From: Nocardioides houyundeii
Lineage (GTDB): Bacteria; Actinomycetota; Actinomycetes; Propionibacteriales; Nocardioidaceae
Assembly: GCF_002865585.1 (NCBI RefSeq)
Contig: NZ_CP025581.1
Span: 1,984,001-2,048,000, forward strand
DNA: 64,000 nucleotides
Direction of reading: 5' to 3'
Shown here: positions 28,776 through 37,706 of the stretch, in pieces
Position numbering within the stretch: position 1 is the stretch's first letter
Layout of the letters: each line of letters begins with the position of its first letter
Notes under the pieces: model-generated
Told to the model about the DNA's origin: nothing
Seen by the model: only the letters and a program-made list of their open reading frames with translations
Database searches by the model: none
Translations under genes and position numbers: made by a program

Positions 28776-30128
28776 TCAGACGAGGACGCCTCCTTCCATC
28801 ACGCCCAGGGCCCGGAGGTCGCGGTACCACCGCTCCACGGGGTGCTCCTTGACGAAGCCGTGTCCCCCGAGCAGCTGGACGCCGTCGAGGCCGATCTGCA
28901 TGCCCTTGTCCGTGCAGAGACGGCGCGCCAGCGCCACCTCCCGGGCGAAGTCCTTGCCCTGCGCGGCTCGCGCCGCCGCCTTCCAGGTGACCAGACGCAT
29001 CGCCTGGAGCTCGATCGCGATGTTGGCGACCATGAACGCCACCGACTGGCGGTGGGCCACCGGTTCGCCGAAGGCCTCCCGCTCCTTCACGTAGGGGGTG
29101 ACGTAGTCGAGCACGGCTTGTCCGGTGCCGACCGCCAGGGCGCACCAGGCGAGCCGGGAGAGCCGCACGCACTCGGTGTACGACGACCCGTCGGCCTCGC
29201 CGAGCAGCTGGGCGGGGGTTTCGTCGAGAGTGAGCCGCGTCAGCCCAGCGGCCCGCACTCCCATCGAGGGATCCGCCTCGACACGCAGCCCTGCTGCGGT
29301 GGACTCCACCAGGAAGAGGGCGGGAGCGCCCTCGAGCATGGCGCCCACGACGAAGAGCTCGGCCTCGGCGCCGCGCACCACGGCCGACTTGCAGCCCGTC
29401 AGCGTGTACCCGTCCAGGGTCGGGGTGGCTGCGGTCGCCGGGGCGAGGGCGTCGTAGAGCACCGTCGGCTCGGCGAGGGCGAGGGCCGCCGCGGGAACGT
29501 CGTCGCCGGTGAAGGCCGGCAGGTAGGTCTGCTGCTGCTCGTCGTCGCCCCACAGCGAGATGGCGGTGGCGACCGCACCCGGCGCCAGGGTGGCGACAGC
29601 GAGGCCCATGTCTCCGTGGGCCAGCGCCTCTGCCACGAGCGCGCCCGCCACGGCGGAGCGCTCCTCGAAGATCCCACCGAGCGCCTCCGGGACACCCAGG
29701 GTCGGCAGACCGATCTCCAGGCTCGACCTCAGCACCTCCTCGGGGGCGGCACAGGTCTCGTTGGACTCGCCGGCGGCCGGTCGCAGCACCTCGGCAGCGA
29801 GCTCCCGCACCACGTCGACGAGCATCTCCTCGTCCTCGGTCGGGGTGAGGTCGAAGACCTCCCCCGGGCGCGCGGTCGCCACCCGGACGCCGTCCTGCTT
29901 CTTGCCCCGACGGGCGAAGGTCCGGCCCGCGGCGGCCGCGACCTGGAACCCGCTGCGGGTGGCGGTGTAGACCGCCTGCTCCGTCGTCCGGCGAAGGCCG
30001 ACGCGGTCCAGCAGGTCGCTCTGGGCCAGCCGGTTGAGCGCTGCGACGGCGTATCCGATGGGGGCGCGGGTCTCCCAGGAGGCGAGCCCGTGCTTGCCCC
30101 GGGAGGTGAGGCTGGTGATGGTTGCCAT
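28776..30128 (-). CDS. acyl-CoA dehydrogenase, FadE24-like
   Basis: 450 residues with an N-terminal extension of about 110 residues before the dehydrogenase core (LTPTEDEEMLVDVVRELAAE), as in FadE24. The core looks divergent: the typical C-terminal catalytic segment is replaced by LLGGHGFVKEHPVERWYRDLRALGVMEGG, lacking the FEGTxxIQ Glu. So this may be the non-catalytic or alternative-base partner of the downstream FadE23-like subunit. ATG 30128 has TACATT 7 bases upstream, and a palindromic operator overlaps that box, so the pair is under repressor control. Confidence 0.88.
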   Translation of the reverse strand: MATITSLTSRGKHGLASWETRAPIGYAVAALNRLAQSDLLDRVGLRRTTEQAVYTATRSGFQVAAAAGRTFARRGKKQDGVRVATARPGEVFDLTPTEDEEMLVDVVRELAAEVLRPAAGESNETCAAPEEVLRSSLEIGLPTLGVPEALGGIFEERSAVAGALVAEALAHGDMGLAVATLAPGAVATAISLWGDDEQQQTYLPAFTGDDVPAAALALAEPTVLYDALAPATAATPTLDGYTLTGCKSAVVRGAEAELFVVGAMLEGAPALFLVESTAAGLRVEADPSMGVRAAGLTRLTLDETPAQLLGEADGSSYTECVRLSRLAWCALAVGTGQAVLDYVTPYVKEREAFGEPVAHRQSVAFMVANIAIELQAMRLVTWKAAARAAQGKDFAREVALARRLCTDKGMQIGLDGVQLLGGHGFVKEHPVERWYRDLRALGVMEGGVLV

Positions 30129-30135
30129 GCGCCAT

Positions 30136-30141
30136 AATGTA
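30136..30141 (-). promoter_or_regulatory. leaderless -10 box of the fadE24-fadE23-like operon
   Basis: TACATT ends 7 bases before ATG 30128 and is overlapped by the palindrome at 30139-30153. Confidence 0.5.
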
Positions 30142-30153
30142 ACTCGCAGTTAC
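30139..30153. promoter_or_regulatory. palindromic operator of the acyl-CoA dehydrogenase operon
   Basis: GTAACT-CGC-AGTTAC is a perfect 6+3+6 palindrome overlapping the -10 box. It is typical of a TetR-family repressor site. A related site stands before the enoyl-CoA hydratase gene at 57031-57042. The regulator is not in this window. Confidence 0.65.
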
Positions 30154-30203
30154 ACAAACTGCCACGGTGTGGTGTGTGATGCAGGTCACATCATGCCTCT
30201 CCG

Positions 30204-30209
30204 TAGGAT
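30204..30209 (+). promoter_or_regulatory. leaderless -10 box of def
   Basis: TAGGAT ends 6 bases before ATG 30216. Confidence 0.5.
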
Positions 30210-30215
30210 CGCGGC

Positions 30216-30815
30216 ATGGCAGAGACCGTCCACGCGCCCTACGGCCCCCTCCCCGAGGGGGGCACCGTCCGCCCGATCACGCGCTGGGGCACGCCGGTGA
30301 TGCACCGGCCCCAGCAGCGGGTCACCGAGTTCGACGCAGGCCTCCGGGCCCTCGCGGCCGACATGGTGGCCACCATGTACGCCGCTGACGGCGTGGGACT
30401 GGCCGCCTGCCAGATCGGGGAGGACGTCGCCATGTTCGTCTTCGACTGCCCCGACGAGCGCGGCGTGCGCACGGTCGGCGTGGTCTGCAACCCCGCCGTC
30501 ACCCTGCCGGACCTCAAGGACCGGCACCTCGACGAGGACGACGAGGGCTGCCTCTCGTTCCCCGGTGCGTTCGTCGAGTGCGCACGGCCCGACTGGGCCC
30601 GGGTCGACGGGGTGGGGCTCGACGGTGAGCCGGTGTCGTTCGAGGGCGACGGACTGCTGGCCAGGTGCCTGCAGCACGAGACCGACCACACCCTGGGGAT
30701 GGTCTTCGGGGACCGCCTCGCCAACCGCCAGCGCAAGAAGCTCAACAAGGCCCACCAGGCCGCCGCGTCCGACTACCCGCTGGAGTGGCCGGCCACCGGG
30801 AGCTCGGCGGTCTAG
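30216..30815 (+). CDS. def: peptide deformylase
   Basis: 199 residues. All three metal-site motifs are present: motif 1 GVGLAACQ (59-66), motif 2 EGCLS (110-114, with Cys112) and motif 3 QHETDH (153-158). It removes the N-formyl group from nascent proteins and releases formate. It stands alone, without fmt, and is followed by an unrelated membrane protein 53 bases on. ATG 30216 is supported by the TAGGAT box. Confidence 0.95.
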   Translation: MAETVHAPYGPLPEGGTVRPITRWGTPVMHRPQQRVTEFDAGLRALAADMVATMYAADGVGLAACQIGEDVAMFVFDCPDERGVRTVGVVCNPAVTLPDLKDRHLDEDDEGCLSFPGAFVECARPDWARVDGVGLDGEPVSFEGDGLLARCLQHETDHTLGMVFGDRLANRQRKKLNKAHQAAASDYPLEWPATGSSAV

Positions 30816-30868
30816 GAGTCCTCGCGGGATTCGGCAATACCCAGCGGGGGCGCCTCCTCGCCGCGAGC

Positions 30869-32218
30869 ATGGGGCACGTGGATCTGCGACAGAGGGTGTT
30901 CGCGCGCCTGTGGGGTGTCGCCGCCCTGGCCCACATCGCGGGAAACCCCGCCTACGGGGGCCTGATCCCCTCCGCCGAGCCGGTCGGCGTGCTGCTGGCC
31001 CTCCTCGGCCTGGTGGCCACCGGGGTCATCCTGAGACCCGGACGCGCGGCCGTCCTGGTGCTGATGGTCCTGGTAGTGCTCAGCGCACTGGCGGAGGCCC
31101 CGGTGCTCGGCAACCACTGGCTCCTGGCGGCCCTCCTCGCCCTCGCCTACCTGCTCACCGGCGGCGCCTGGCACCGGTTCGAGCCCGCGGCCCGCGCGGG
31201 ACTGCTGGTCTTCTACTCGTTCGCCGCGTTCGCCAAGCTCAACACCGGCTTCCTCGACCCGGTCACCAGCTGCGGGGTCTTCCACCTCGACCAGGCGATC
31301 GGCGCCGTGGGCCTGGCGCCGGTCGACCCGGGCTCGGTGCCGGCACTGCTCGCGGTCTGGGGTCCCGCCGTCATCGAGCTGTCGGTGCCGGTGCTGCTCC
31401 TGCTGCGACCGACCCGACGAGTCGGGGTGCTGGTGGCGGTCGGCTTCCACACCGCGCTCTCCTTCGACCCGGCACAGCACTTCTACGACTTCACCGCGGT
31501 GCTGCTGCCGCTCTTCCTGCTGTTCCTCGACGACGCGACCTTCGTGCGGATCGACCGGTGGGGCCGGGCCGGCGCGGGTCGGGCCCGGAGCTGGCTGCGG
31601 GCCGCGGTGCTCGTGGTGGGGGTGACCACCACCACGGCCAGCGTGCTGCCAGCGAGCCGAGGATCCGCGGCGTGGCTCGAGTCCGGCTCGTTCCTGTGGT
31701 GGACCGGCTACGTCGCACTGGTCTTCTTCGCCATGGTGGGACCGGGACGCGTGGCCCGGCTCTCCTGGCGCGTGGGCCCGGCCGGGGTGGCGCTGGCGGT
31801 CCTGGTGGCTGCCAACGGCCTCTCGCCGTACCTCGAGGTCAAGTCCGCCTACGGCTGGAACATGTACTCCAACCTGGTCGTGGTCGACGGGACCTCCAAC
31901 CACCTGCTGGTGCCCGCCTGGCCGCTGCGCGCCGGGCACCAGGACCTGGTGCGGGTGCTGGCCACCGACGACCCCGGGCTGGCCAGCTACGTGCGCGAGG
32001 ACTATCTCCTGCCCTGGCCGACCTTCCGGACCTACCTGACGAACCGACCCGACTCCTCGGTCAGCTATCGACGCGCCGCCGAGACCGTGGTGGTGGACCG
32101 GGTGGGCGACAGCGACCTCGGGGCTCCCGTCCCCTGGTGGTGGCGATGGCTGCCCCTGCGGTCGGTGCACCGCACCGCCCCGGCGACCTGCCAGGACGCG
32201 TTCCTCCCGGCCCTGTGA
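30869..32218 (+). CDS. HTTM-like (vitamin K-dependent carboxylase-related) integral membrane protein
   Basis: 449 residues with about nine or ten hydrophobic helices. FYSFAAFAKLNTGFLDP with a downstream VGFHTALSFDPAQHFYDFTA resembles the HTTM/VKGC-like membrane domain, including its conserved Lys and His. The C-terminal 110 residues after SPYLEVKSAYGWNMYSN are soluble and predicted extracytoplasmic. Substrate and activity are unknown. ATG 30869 is chosen; a GTG 9 bases later is also possible. Confidence 0.65.
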   Translation: MGHVDLRQRVFARLWGVAALAHIAGNPAYGGLIPSAEPVGVLLALLGLVATGVILRPGRAAVLVLMVLVVLSALAEAPVLGNHWLLAALLALAYLLTGGAWHRFEPAARAGLLVFYSFAAFAKLNTGFLDPVTSCGVFHLDQAIGAVGLAPVDPGSVPALLAVWGPAVIELSVPVLLLLRPTRRVGVLVAVGFHTALSFDPAQHFYDFTAVLLPLFLLFLDDATFVRIDRWGRAGAGRARSWLRAAVLVVGVTTTTASVLPASRGSAAWLESGSFLWWTGYVALVFFAMVGPGRVARLSWRVGPAGVALAVLVAANGLSPYLEVKSAYGWNMYSNLVVVDGTSNHLLVPAWPLRAGHQDLVRVLATDDPGLASYVREDYLLPWPTFRTYLTNRPDSSVSYRRAAETVVVDRVGDSDLGAPVPWWWRWLPLRSVHRTAPATCQDAFLPAL

Positions 32219-32227
32219 CTGGGGCCT

Positions 32228-33046
32228 TCAGCGGTGCGCGCCCGGGCGGCGCGCGGCCACGTAGCACGCCACCGCCGTCGCGGCGGCCACGTTGAGGGAG
32301 TCGATGCCCTCACGCATCTCGATGATGGCTCTGCGGTCCGCGCTCGCCTGCCACCGCGCCGAGAGGCCCGGGCCCTCCGAGCCGAGCACGAGAGCCAGCC
32401 GGTCCACGTCGGCGACCGCCTGCTCGATCGGCGTCGCATCGGGCGCCAGGGTCAGCGCCACCGTGGTGAAGCCGGCTGTGGTCAAGGTGGGCAGGGCTTC
32501 GGCCCAGTCGGGCAGGCGGGTCCACGGCATCGTGAAGACCGCGCCCATGGCGACCTTGATCGACCTGCGGTACAGCGGGTCCGCGCAGCGCGGGGACAGC
32601 AGCACCGCGTCGAACCCCAGTGCGGCTCCGGACCGGAAGATGGCCCCGACGTTGGTGTGGTCCACCACGTCCTCGAGCACCAGCACGGACCGTGCCCCGG
32701 TCAGCACCTGCTCCAGCGGGGCCAGCGGCTGACGCTGCAGGGAGGCCAATGCGCCCCGGTGCACGTGGAAGCCGGTGACCTCCTCGGCCAGGTCCTCGCT
32801 CAGCACGTAGCAGGGGGCCTCGGTGGTCGCCAGCACCTCGGCGAGGCCGTCGAGCCACCGCGGCGCCATCAGGAACGAGCGAGGGGCGAAGCCGGCCTCG
32901 ACCGCCCGGCGTACCACCTTCTCCCCCTCGGCGATGAACAGCCCGTGCTCGGCCTCCAGGCTCTTGCGCAGCTGCACGTCCCGGAGGTCGCGGTAGTCGC
33001 CCAGTCGGGGATCGTCGGGGTCGGAGATCTCGATCAGCTGGGCCAC
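32228..33046 (-). CDS. TrmH/SpoU-family RNA 2'-O-methyltransferase
   Basis: 272 residues. An N-terminal substrate-binding domain ([20 protein letters not shown]) is followed by the SPOUT knot with motif 1 [18 protein letters not shown], motif 2 [11 protein letters not shown] and motif 3 [18 protein letters not shown]. It methylates a ribose in rRNA or tRNA; the site cannot be predicted. GTG 33046 lies 5 bases after the cobA-like stop, so the two form an operon. Confidence 0.88.
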   Translation of the reverse strand: MAQLIEISDPDDPRLGDYRDLRDVQLRKSLEAEHGLFIAEGEKVVRRAVEAGFAPRSFLMAPRWLDGLAEVLATTEAPCYVLSEDLAEEVTGFHVHRGALASLQRQPLAPLEQVLTGARSVLVLEDVVDHTNVGAIFRSGAALGFDAVLLSPRCADPLYRRSIKVAMGAVFTMPWTRLPDWAEALPTLTTAGFTTVALTLAPDATPIEQAVADVDRLALVLGSEGPGLSARWQASADRRAIIEMREGIDSLNVAAATAVACYVAARRPGAHR

Positions 33047-33051
33047 GAGGC

Positions 33052-34281
33052 TCAGTCTGCCAAGACCCGGTAGCGCTCCGGATGGGCGACCCGGACCACG
33101 TCTCCCACGACGATGATGGCCGGCGGACGTACCTGGTGGCTGGCCAGGTCCTGGGTCAGCTCGCCCAGCGTGGACAGGACGGTGCGCTCGCCGGGCATCG
33201 TGCCCTCCATGATCACCGCGACCGGGGTCTCGGCCCTCCGGCCACCCAGCAGCAGCTCCTCGGCGATGGCTGGCGCGTTCTCCACCGCCATCAGCAGCAC
33301 CACGGTGCCGCGCATCCGCGCCACGGCCGACCACTCGACCAGGGAGTCGGGGTGTCCGGGCGGGAGGTGACCGGAGATCACCGTGAACTCGTGGGCCACG
33401 CCCCGATGGGTGACGGGGATCTGGGAGACGCCGGGGACGGAGATGGAGGAGGAGAGCCCCGGGATCACCGTGACCGGCACCCCGGCCTCGCGGCAGGCGA
33501 GCAGCTCCTCGTATCCCCGGCCGAACACGAAGTTGTCCCCGCCCTTGAAGCGCACCACCCGCTTGCCCTGGCGTGCCCGGTCGATCAGGAGCTGGTTGAT
33601 CTGCTCCTGGAGAGCGCTGCGCCCGCGGGGCAGCTTGGCCACGTCGATGAGCTCGACGTCAGGTCCGAGCTGACCGAGCAGCGTGCGCGGTGCCAACCGG
33701 TCTGCGACCACCACGTCCGCCGAGGCCAGCGCGTGCCGCGCCGCGACGGTCACGAGCTCGGGGTCGCCGGGCCCACCGCCGACCAGCACCACACCAGGGG
33801 TGCGGTCCAGGGCACCGGCCGTCGTGAGCTGGCCGTCGCGCAGGGCGGTGATGATGTCGTCCCGCAGGGAGGCCGACTGGCGGGGCTCGCGGTTGCCGAG
33901 AACCGCCACCGTCACCGACCCGTGGCGCCCGACCGCCGGGGTCCAGGCCGTGGCGGCCGTGGCGTCATCACTGCGGACGCAGAAGATCCGCCGTTCCTCC
34001 GCAGCCTCGGAGATCTGCTCATTGGCCTCGGGGTCGTTGGTGGCGGCGACCACGTACCAGGCGCCGTCGAGGTCCGAGGGCCGAAAGCGCCGCAGCTCGA
34101 GCGTGATCTCGCCGGCCATCCCCTCGATCGCGGGCGTCACCTGGGGGGAGACCACCAGCACGTCGGCTCCGGCTGCGAGCAGGGAGGGGACGCGGCGCTG
34201 GGCGACGTGTCCGCCTCCCGCCACGACCACTCGTCGGCCGGCCAGGCGCAGTCCGGTGGGATACGGGGGGAAGTCCATCAC
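33052..34281 (-). CDS. uroporphyrinogen-III C-methyltransferase fused to a precorrin-2 dehydrogenase-like domain
   Basis: 409 residues. Residues about 1-155 form the CysG-N/SirC NAD-binding domain ([23 protein letters not shown]). Residues about 165-409 are the SAM-dependent methyltransferase ([52 protein letters not shown]). The ferrochelatase-active aspartate of CysG (in the NTP/TND stretch, here ATNDPEA) is present. Product: precorrin-2/sirohydrochlorin for sirohaem or B12. GTG 34281 is favoured because GACAAT ends 6 bases upstream; ATG 34278 is the next codon. Confidence 0.88.
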   Translation of the reverse strand: MMDFPPYPTGLRLAGRRVVVAGGGHVAQRRVPSLLAAGADVLVVSPQVTPAIEGMAGEITLELRRFRPSDLDGAWYVVAATNDPEANEQISEAAEERRIFCVRSDDATAATAWTPAVGRHGSVTVAVLGNREPRQSASLRDDIITALRDGQLTTAGALDRTPGVVLVGGGPGDPELVTVAARHALASADVVVADRLAPRTLLGQLGPDVELIDVAKLPRGRSALQEQINQLLIDRARQGKRVVRFKGGDNFVFGRGYEELLACREAGVPVTVIPGLSSSISVPGVSQIPVTHRGVAHEFTVISGHLPPGHPDSLVEWSAVARMRGTVVLLMAVENAPAIAEELLLGGRRAETPVAVIMEGTMPGERTVLSTLGELTQDLASHQVRPPAIIVVGDVVRVAHPERYRVLAD

Positions 34282-34287
34282 CGCACC

Positions 34288-34293
34288 ATTGTC
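34288..34293 (-). promoter_or_regulatory. possible leaderless -10 box of the sirohaem/cobalamin methyltransferase gene
   Basis: GACAAT ends 6 bases before GTG 34281; a non-standard first base makes it weaker than the other boxes. Confidence 0.3.
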
Positions 34294-34319
34294 CCTGCCC
34301 CCGCTGACCGACCCGTCGC

Positions 34320-34325
34320 TAGAGT
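34320..34325 (+). promoter_or_regulatory. leaderless -10 box of the PEBP gene
   Basis: TAGAGT ends 7 bases before ATG 34333. Confidence 0.45.
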
Positions 34326-34332
34326 CCGACCC

Positions 34333-34853
34333 ATGAGCATCGAGCGACCGATCGCCCCCAACCCGTACGACTACCTACCTGCCGTGCCGAGCTTCACCCT
34401 CACCAGCGCCGACGTCACCGACGGCGCCCCCCTCCTCGACGACCAGGTGGCCCACCTGGGCAACACCTCTCCGCAGCTGAGCTGGGAGGGAGCGCCCGAG
34501 GGCACCCGGTCGTTCGTGGTCACCGCGTTCGATCCCGACGCGCCCACCCCGTCAGGCTTCTGGCACTGGTCGCTGGTCGACCTCCCGGCGTCGACGACCT
34601 CCCTGCAGCGCGGGCAGCCGCGGGCAAGCTCCCGGGCGACGCGTTCCACCTGCGCAACGACACCGGGGAGCAGGGGTTCACCGGCGCCGCGCCGCCGGAG
34701 GGCGACCACCCCCACCGCTACTTCTTCGTCGTGCACGCCGTCGGCGAGGAGAGCCTGGGCATCGACGACACCGCGACCCCGGCGGTGATGAGCTTCAACC
34801 TGGCCTTCAAGACCCTGGGTCGGGCCATCATCCACGGCACCTACCAGCGCTGA
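34333..34853 (+). pseudogene. YbhB/YbcL-family PEBP (Raf kinase inhibitor-like) protein, one-base frameshift
   Basis: The first 96 or so codons encode PEBP features ([36 protein letters not shown]). Near 34620 similarity moves to another frame, which continues [31 protein letters not shown] and SFNLAFKTLGRAIIHGTYQR to the stop at 34851-34853. The total of 521 bases is one short of a whole number of codons, so a single-base deletion near a GC-rich run explains it. It may be a recent mutation or a sequencing error; everything else looks intact. Confidence 0.75.
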
Positions 34854-34872
34854 CCCGACCCGGCCGACCCGG

Positions 34873-35490
34873 TCACGGGCGTGAGAGCAGCTCCGAGAAC
34901 GGGGTCGGGTCGGCCAGCTCGTCCTCGACGCTGCGCAGGCGCGGTGCCGGACGAGGCAGCTCGGCGCCCAGCATCGCGACCAGCTCGGCAGCAGCCCGCT
35001 CGACTCGCGCGGACAGGGCCGGGTCGCCGCCGAAGTCCTCGGTCGCCGCGAAGACCGCCGTGGGCACCGTGATCGCCCGGAGGTAGGAGAACAGCGGACG
35101 CACGGCGTGCTCCAGCACCAGCGAGTGCCGGGCCGTTCCTGCGGTCGCTCCCATCAGGACCGGCTTGCCGAGCAGCGTCTCCGGCTCGAGGACGTCGAAG
35201 AAGGTCTTGAACAGTCCGGAGAACGAGGCCGAGAAGACCGGCGTGACCGCGATCAGCGCGTCGGCGGAGCGCACCCGCTCCACGGCGTCGGCGAGCTCCC
35301 CCGACGGGAAGCCCGTCAGCAGGTTGTCCGCCAGGGCGTGCGCCAGGGCACGCAGCTCGATCACGCTCACCCGGGGCGCCTCCCCGGCGTCGGAGAGCCG
35401 CCGTACGGTGGCGTCCCTCAGCTGGTCGGCCAGCAGCCGGGTCGAGGAGGGCACATGGAGCCCGGCGGTGACGACGACGAGGTTGCTCAT
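34873..35490 (-). CDS. NADPH-dependent FMN reductase (CE1759-type)
   Basis: 205 residues. Flavodoxin-like fold with the FMN-phosphate loop near VVVTAGLHVPSSTRLLAD and the second motif AVTPVFSASFSGLFKTFFDVL. It should reduce FMN for the monooxygenase encoded immediately upstream. ATG 35490 overlaps that gene's stop (ATGA). The pair matches the CE1758/CE1759 two-gene family found widely in actinobacteria. Confidence 0.88.
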   Translation of the reverse strand: MSNLVVVTAGLHVPSSTRLLADQLRDATVRRLSDAGEAPRVSVIELRALAHALADNLLTGFPSGELADAVERVRSADALIAVTPVFSASFSGLFKTFFDVLEPETLLGKPVLMGATAGTARHSLVLEHAVRPLFSYLRAITVPTAVFAATEDFGGDPALSARVERAAAELVAMLGAELPRPAPRLRSVEDELADPTPFSELLSRP

Positions 35491-36584
35491 GCCGTCACCT
35501 CCGTGCTCTGCGACGCGGCGGCGGACACCAGCGACGCGTGGGTGGGTGCCTCGGGGACGTGCGCGGGCCGCAGTGCGGCGAACTCCTTGCGCAGCACCGG
35601 CACCACCTCCTCGCCGAGCAGGTCCAGCTGCTCCAGCACCGTCTTGAGCGGCAGTCCCGCGTGGTCCATGAGCCACAGCTGGCGCTGGTAGTCGCCGGCG
35701 TACTCCCGGAAGCCGAGCGTCCGTTCGATCACCTGCTGCGGCGACCCGACGGTCAGCGGCGTGGCACTGCTGAACTCCTCCAGCGAGGGGCCGTGACCGT
35801 AGACCGGAGCGTTGTCGAAGTACGGCCGGAACTCGTTGACCGCGTCCTGGCTGTTGCGGCGCATGAACACCTGGCCCCCCAGGCCGACGATGGCCTGGTC
35901 CGCGGTGCCGTGACCGTAGTGCTCGAACCGGCGACGGTAGAGCCGGATCATCTGTGCGGTGTGGGACGCGGGCCAGAAGATGTGGTTGGAGAAGAACCCG
36001 TCGCCGTAGAACGCCGCCTGCTCGGCGATCTCCGGACTGCGGATCGACCCGTGCCAGACGAAGGGCGGCACACCGTCGAGCGGCCGAGGGGTGGAGGTGA
36101 ACCCCTGGAGCGGGGTGCGGTGCTTGCCCTGCCAGCTCACCACGTCCTCGCGCCACAACCGGTGCAGCAGCGCGTAGTTCTCCACGGCGAGCTCGATGCC
36201 GTCGCGGATGTCCCGACCGAACCACGGATACACCGGACCGGTGTTGCCACGGCCCAGCATCAGGTCCATCCGGCCGTCCGCGAGGTGCTGCAGCTGGGCG
36301 TAGTCCTCCGCGATCCGCACCGGGTCCGTGGTGGTGATCAGGGTGGTCGAGGTGGACAGGATCAGCCGCTCGGTCTGAGCCGCCACGAAGGCCATGGTGG
36401 TGGTGGGCGACGACGCCGCGAAGGGAGGGTTGTGGTGCTGACCGAACGCCATCACGTCCAGGCCCACCTCTTCGGCCTTGCGGGCGATGGCGACGGTGGC
36501 CTTGATCCGCTCGTGCTCGGTGGGAGTGCGTCCCGTGGTGGGATCGGTGGTGACGTCTCCGACGGTGAAGATCCCGAACTGCAT
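35487..36584 (-). CDS. luciferase-like (LLM class) flavin-dependent monooxygenase, CE1758-type
   Basis: 365 residues. Luciferase-like TIM barrel with GLDVMAFGQHHNPPFAASSP, ILSTSTTLITTTDPVRIAEDYA and LMLGRGNTGPVYPWFG. Start ATG 36584 has AAAGGGGAG about 5 bases upstream, one of the clearer Shine-Dalgarno sequences in the window. It uses reduced FMN from the coupled reductase. Substrate unknown. A palindromic sequence lies just before its Shine-Dalgarno and may be an operator. Confidence 0.88.
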   Translation of the reverse strand: MQFGIFTVGDVTTDPTTGRTPTEHERIKATVAIARKAEEVGLDVMAFGQHHNPPFAASSPTTTMAFVAAQTERLILSTSTTLITTTDPVRIAEDYAQLQHLADGRMDLMLGRGNTGPVYPWFGRDIRDGIELAVENYALLHRLWREDVVSWQGKHRTPLQGFTSTPRPLDGVPPFVWHGSIRSPEIAEQAAFYGDGFFSNHIFWPASHTAQMIRLYRRRFEHYGHGTADQAIVGLGGQVFMRRNSQDAVNEFRPYFDNAPVYGHGPSLEEFSSATPLTVGSPQQVIERTLGFREYAGDYQRQLWLMDHAGLPLKTVLEQLDLLGEEVVPVLRKEFAALRPAHVPEAPTHASLVSAAASQSTEVTA

Positions 36585-36597
36585 GACCGCTCCCCTT

Positions 36598-36615
36598 TGG
36601 TTGAAGACACAACTA
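36598..36615. promoter_or_regulatory. imperfect palindrome, possible MarR-type operator
   Basis: T-G/A-GTTG and CAAC-T/C-A arms flank a 6-base spacer, directly upstream of the Shine-Dalgarno of the flavin monooxygenase gene and within the space shared with the divergent hydrolase gene. Confidence 0.35.
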
Positions 36616-36719
36616 CACGCAGAACCCCGGCGTACGGCGTCCTATTCCTCGCCGGTACGTCGTCCACCGATCCCCCACACCTGAACGCGGCGGCCCTGGC
36701 GGCTGCGAGAATCAATGTC

Positions 36720-37679
36720 ATGCCCATCGACGAGTCCTCCAGCGACGACGTGCTCGGAGCGCCGTACACGGCCGAGACCATCCAGCTCCCGGGCGACGAG
36801 GAGGGAGCGGTGGTCGCGACCCTGGTCCGGCGACCGACCCACGGGCCCACCAACTGCGCCGTGCTGCACGTCCACGGCTTCGCCGACTACTTCTTCCACA
36901 CCGAGTACGCCGAGTGGTGGACGGAGCGGGGCTACACCTTCTACGCCCTCGACCTGCGCAAGTACGGCCGGTCCATCCGCCCGCACCAGACCCCGAACTA
37001 CGTCACCGACCTGCACGAGTACTTCCCCGAGATCGACGAGGCGTGGCGTCGGATCACCGAGCGCGACGGCCACGAGGCGGTGGTGGGCAGCGCGCACTCC
37101 ACGGGCGGGCTCACCCTGCCGCTCTGGGCCGACGAGAGACGCTCCCCGCTCTCCGGCCTGGTGCTCAACTCCCCCTGGTTCGAGCTGCAGGGACCGTGGT
37201 GGCTGCGCACGGTGGGGACCACGGTGCTGCAGCAGGTCGCCGCGATGGCCCCCCGGCAGGTCATCCCCCGCACGGTGCGTGGGTTCTACGGCGAGTCGCT
37301 GCACTCCGAGCTCGGTGGGGAGTGGGACTACGACCTTGCCTGGAAGCCCGTCGAGTCCTGGCCGATGCGCGCCGGCTGGATCTCCGCCATCCGCGCCGGC
37401 CATGCCGCTCTGCACCGCGGCCTCGACCTGAGCTGTCCGTCGCTGGTGCTCTCCTCGGCCCGCTCCGCCCAGCCCCACGAGATGAGCGAGGAGGTGACCA
37501 GCAGCGACATCGTCCTCGACGTGGAGCAGATCCGTCGCTGGGCGCCGGCGCTGGGCCGCCACGTCACGAGCGTGGCACTGGAGGGGGCCATCCACGACGT
37601 GGTGCTCTCCCGGGCCGAGGTGCGCCGGGAGGTCTACTCCACCCTGGACCGGTGGCTCGCCGCGTTCGTGGAGGCCTGA
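36720..37679 (+). CDS. alpha/beta hydrolase (monoacylglycerol-lipase-like)
   Basis: 319 residues. Fold features are VLHVHGFADYFFHTEYAEWW (oxyanion region), YALDLRKYGRS, the nucleophile serine in GSAHSTGGLTLPL and the catalytic His in EGAIHDVVLS. This fits serine aminopeptidase S33/monoacylglycerol lipase proteins. ATG 36720 begins MPIDESSSDD; upstream frame is shadow. It diverges from the flavin monooxygenase operon. Substrate not known. Confidence 0.85.
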   Translation: MPIDESSSDDVLGAPYTAETIQLPGDEEGAVVATLVRRPTHGPTNCAVLHVHGFADYFFHTEYAEWWTERGYTFYALDLRKYGRSIRPHQTPNYVTDLHEYFPEIDEAWRRITERDGHEAVVGSAHSTGGLTLPLWADERRSPLSGLVLNSPWFELQGPWWLRTVGTTVLQQVAAMAPRQVIPRTVRGFYGESLHSELGGEWDYDLAWKPVESWPMRAGWISAIRAGHAALHRGLDLSCPSLVLSSARSAQPHEMSEEVTSSDIVLDVEQIRRWAPALGRHVTSVALEGAIHDVVLSRAEVRREVYSTLDRWLAAFVEA

Positions 37680-37689
37680 GGAGGCCGAC

Positions 37690-37703
37690 GATCGGCGCCG
37701 ATC
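37690..37703. repeat. 14-bp perfect palindrome between convergent genes
   Basis: GATCGGCGCCGATC, 10 bases after the hydrolase stop and 3 bases before the TauE/SafE stop. As RNA it can form a 5-bp stem with a GCGC loop, a weak terminator at best. Confidence 0.5.
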
Positions 37704-37706
37704 AGC

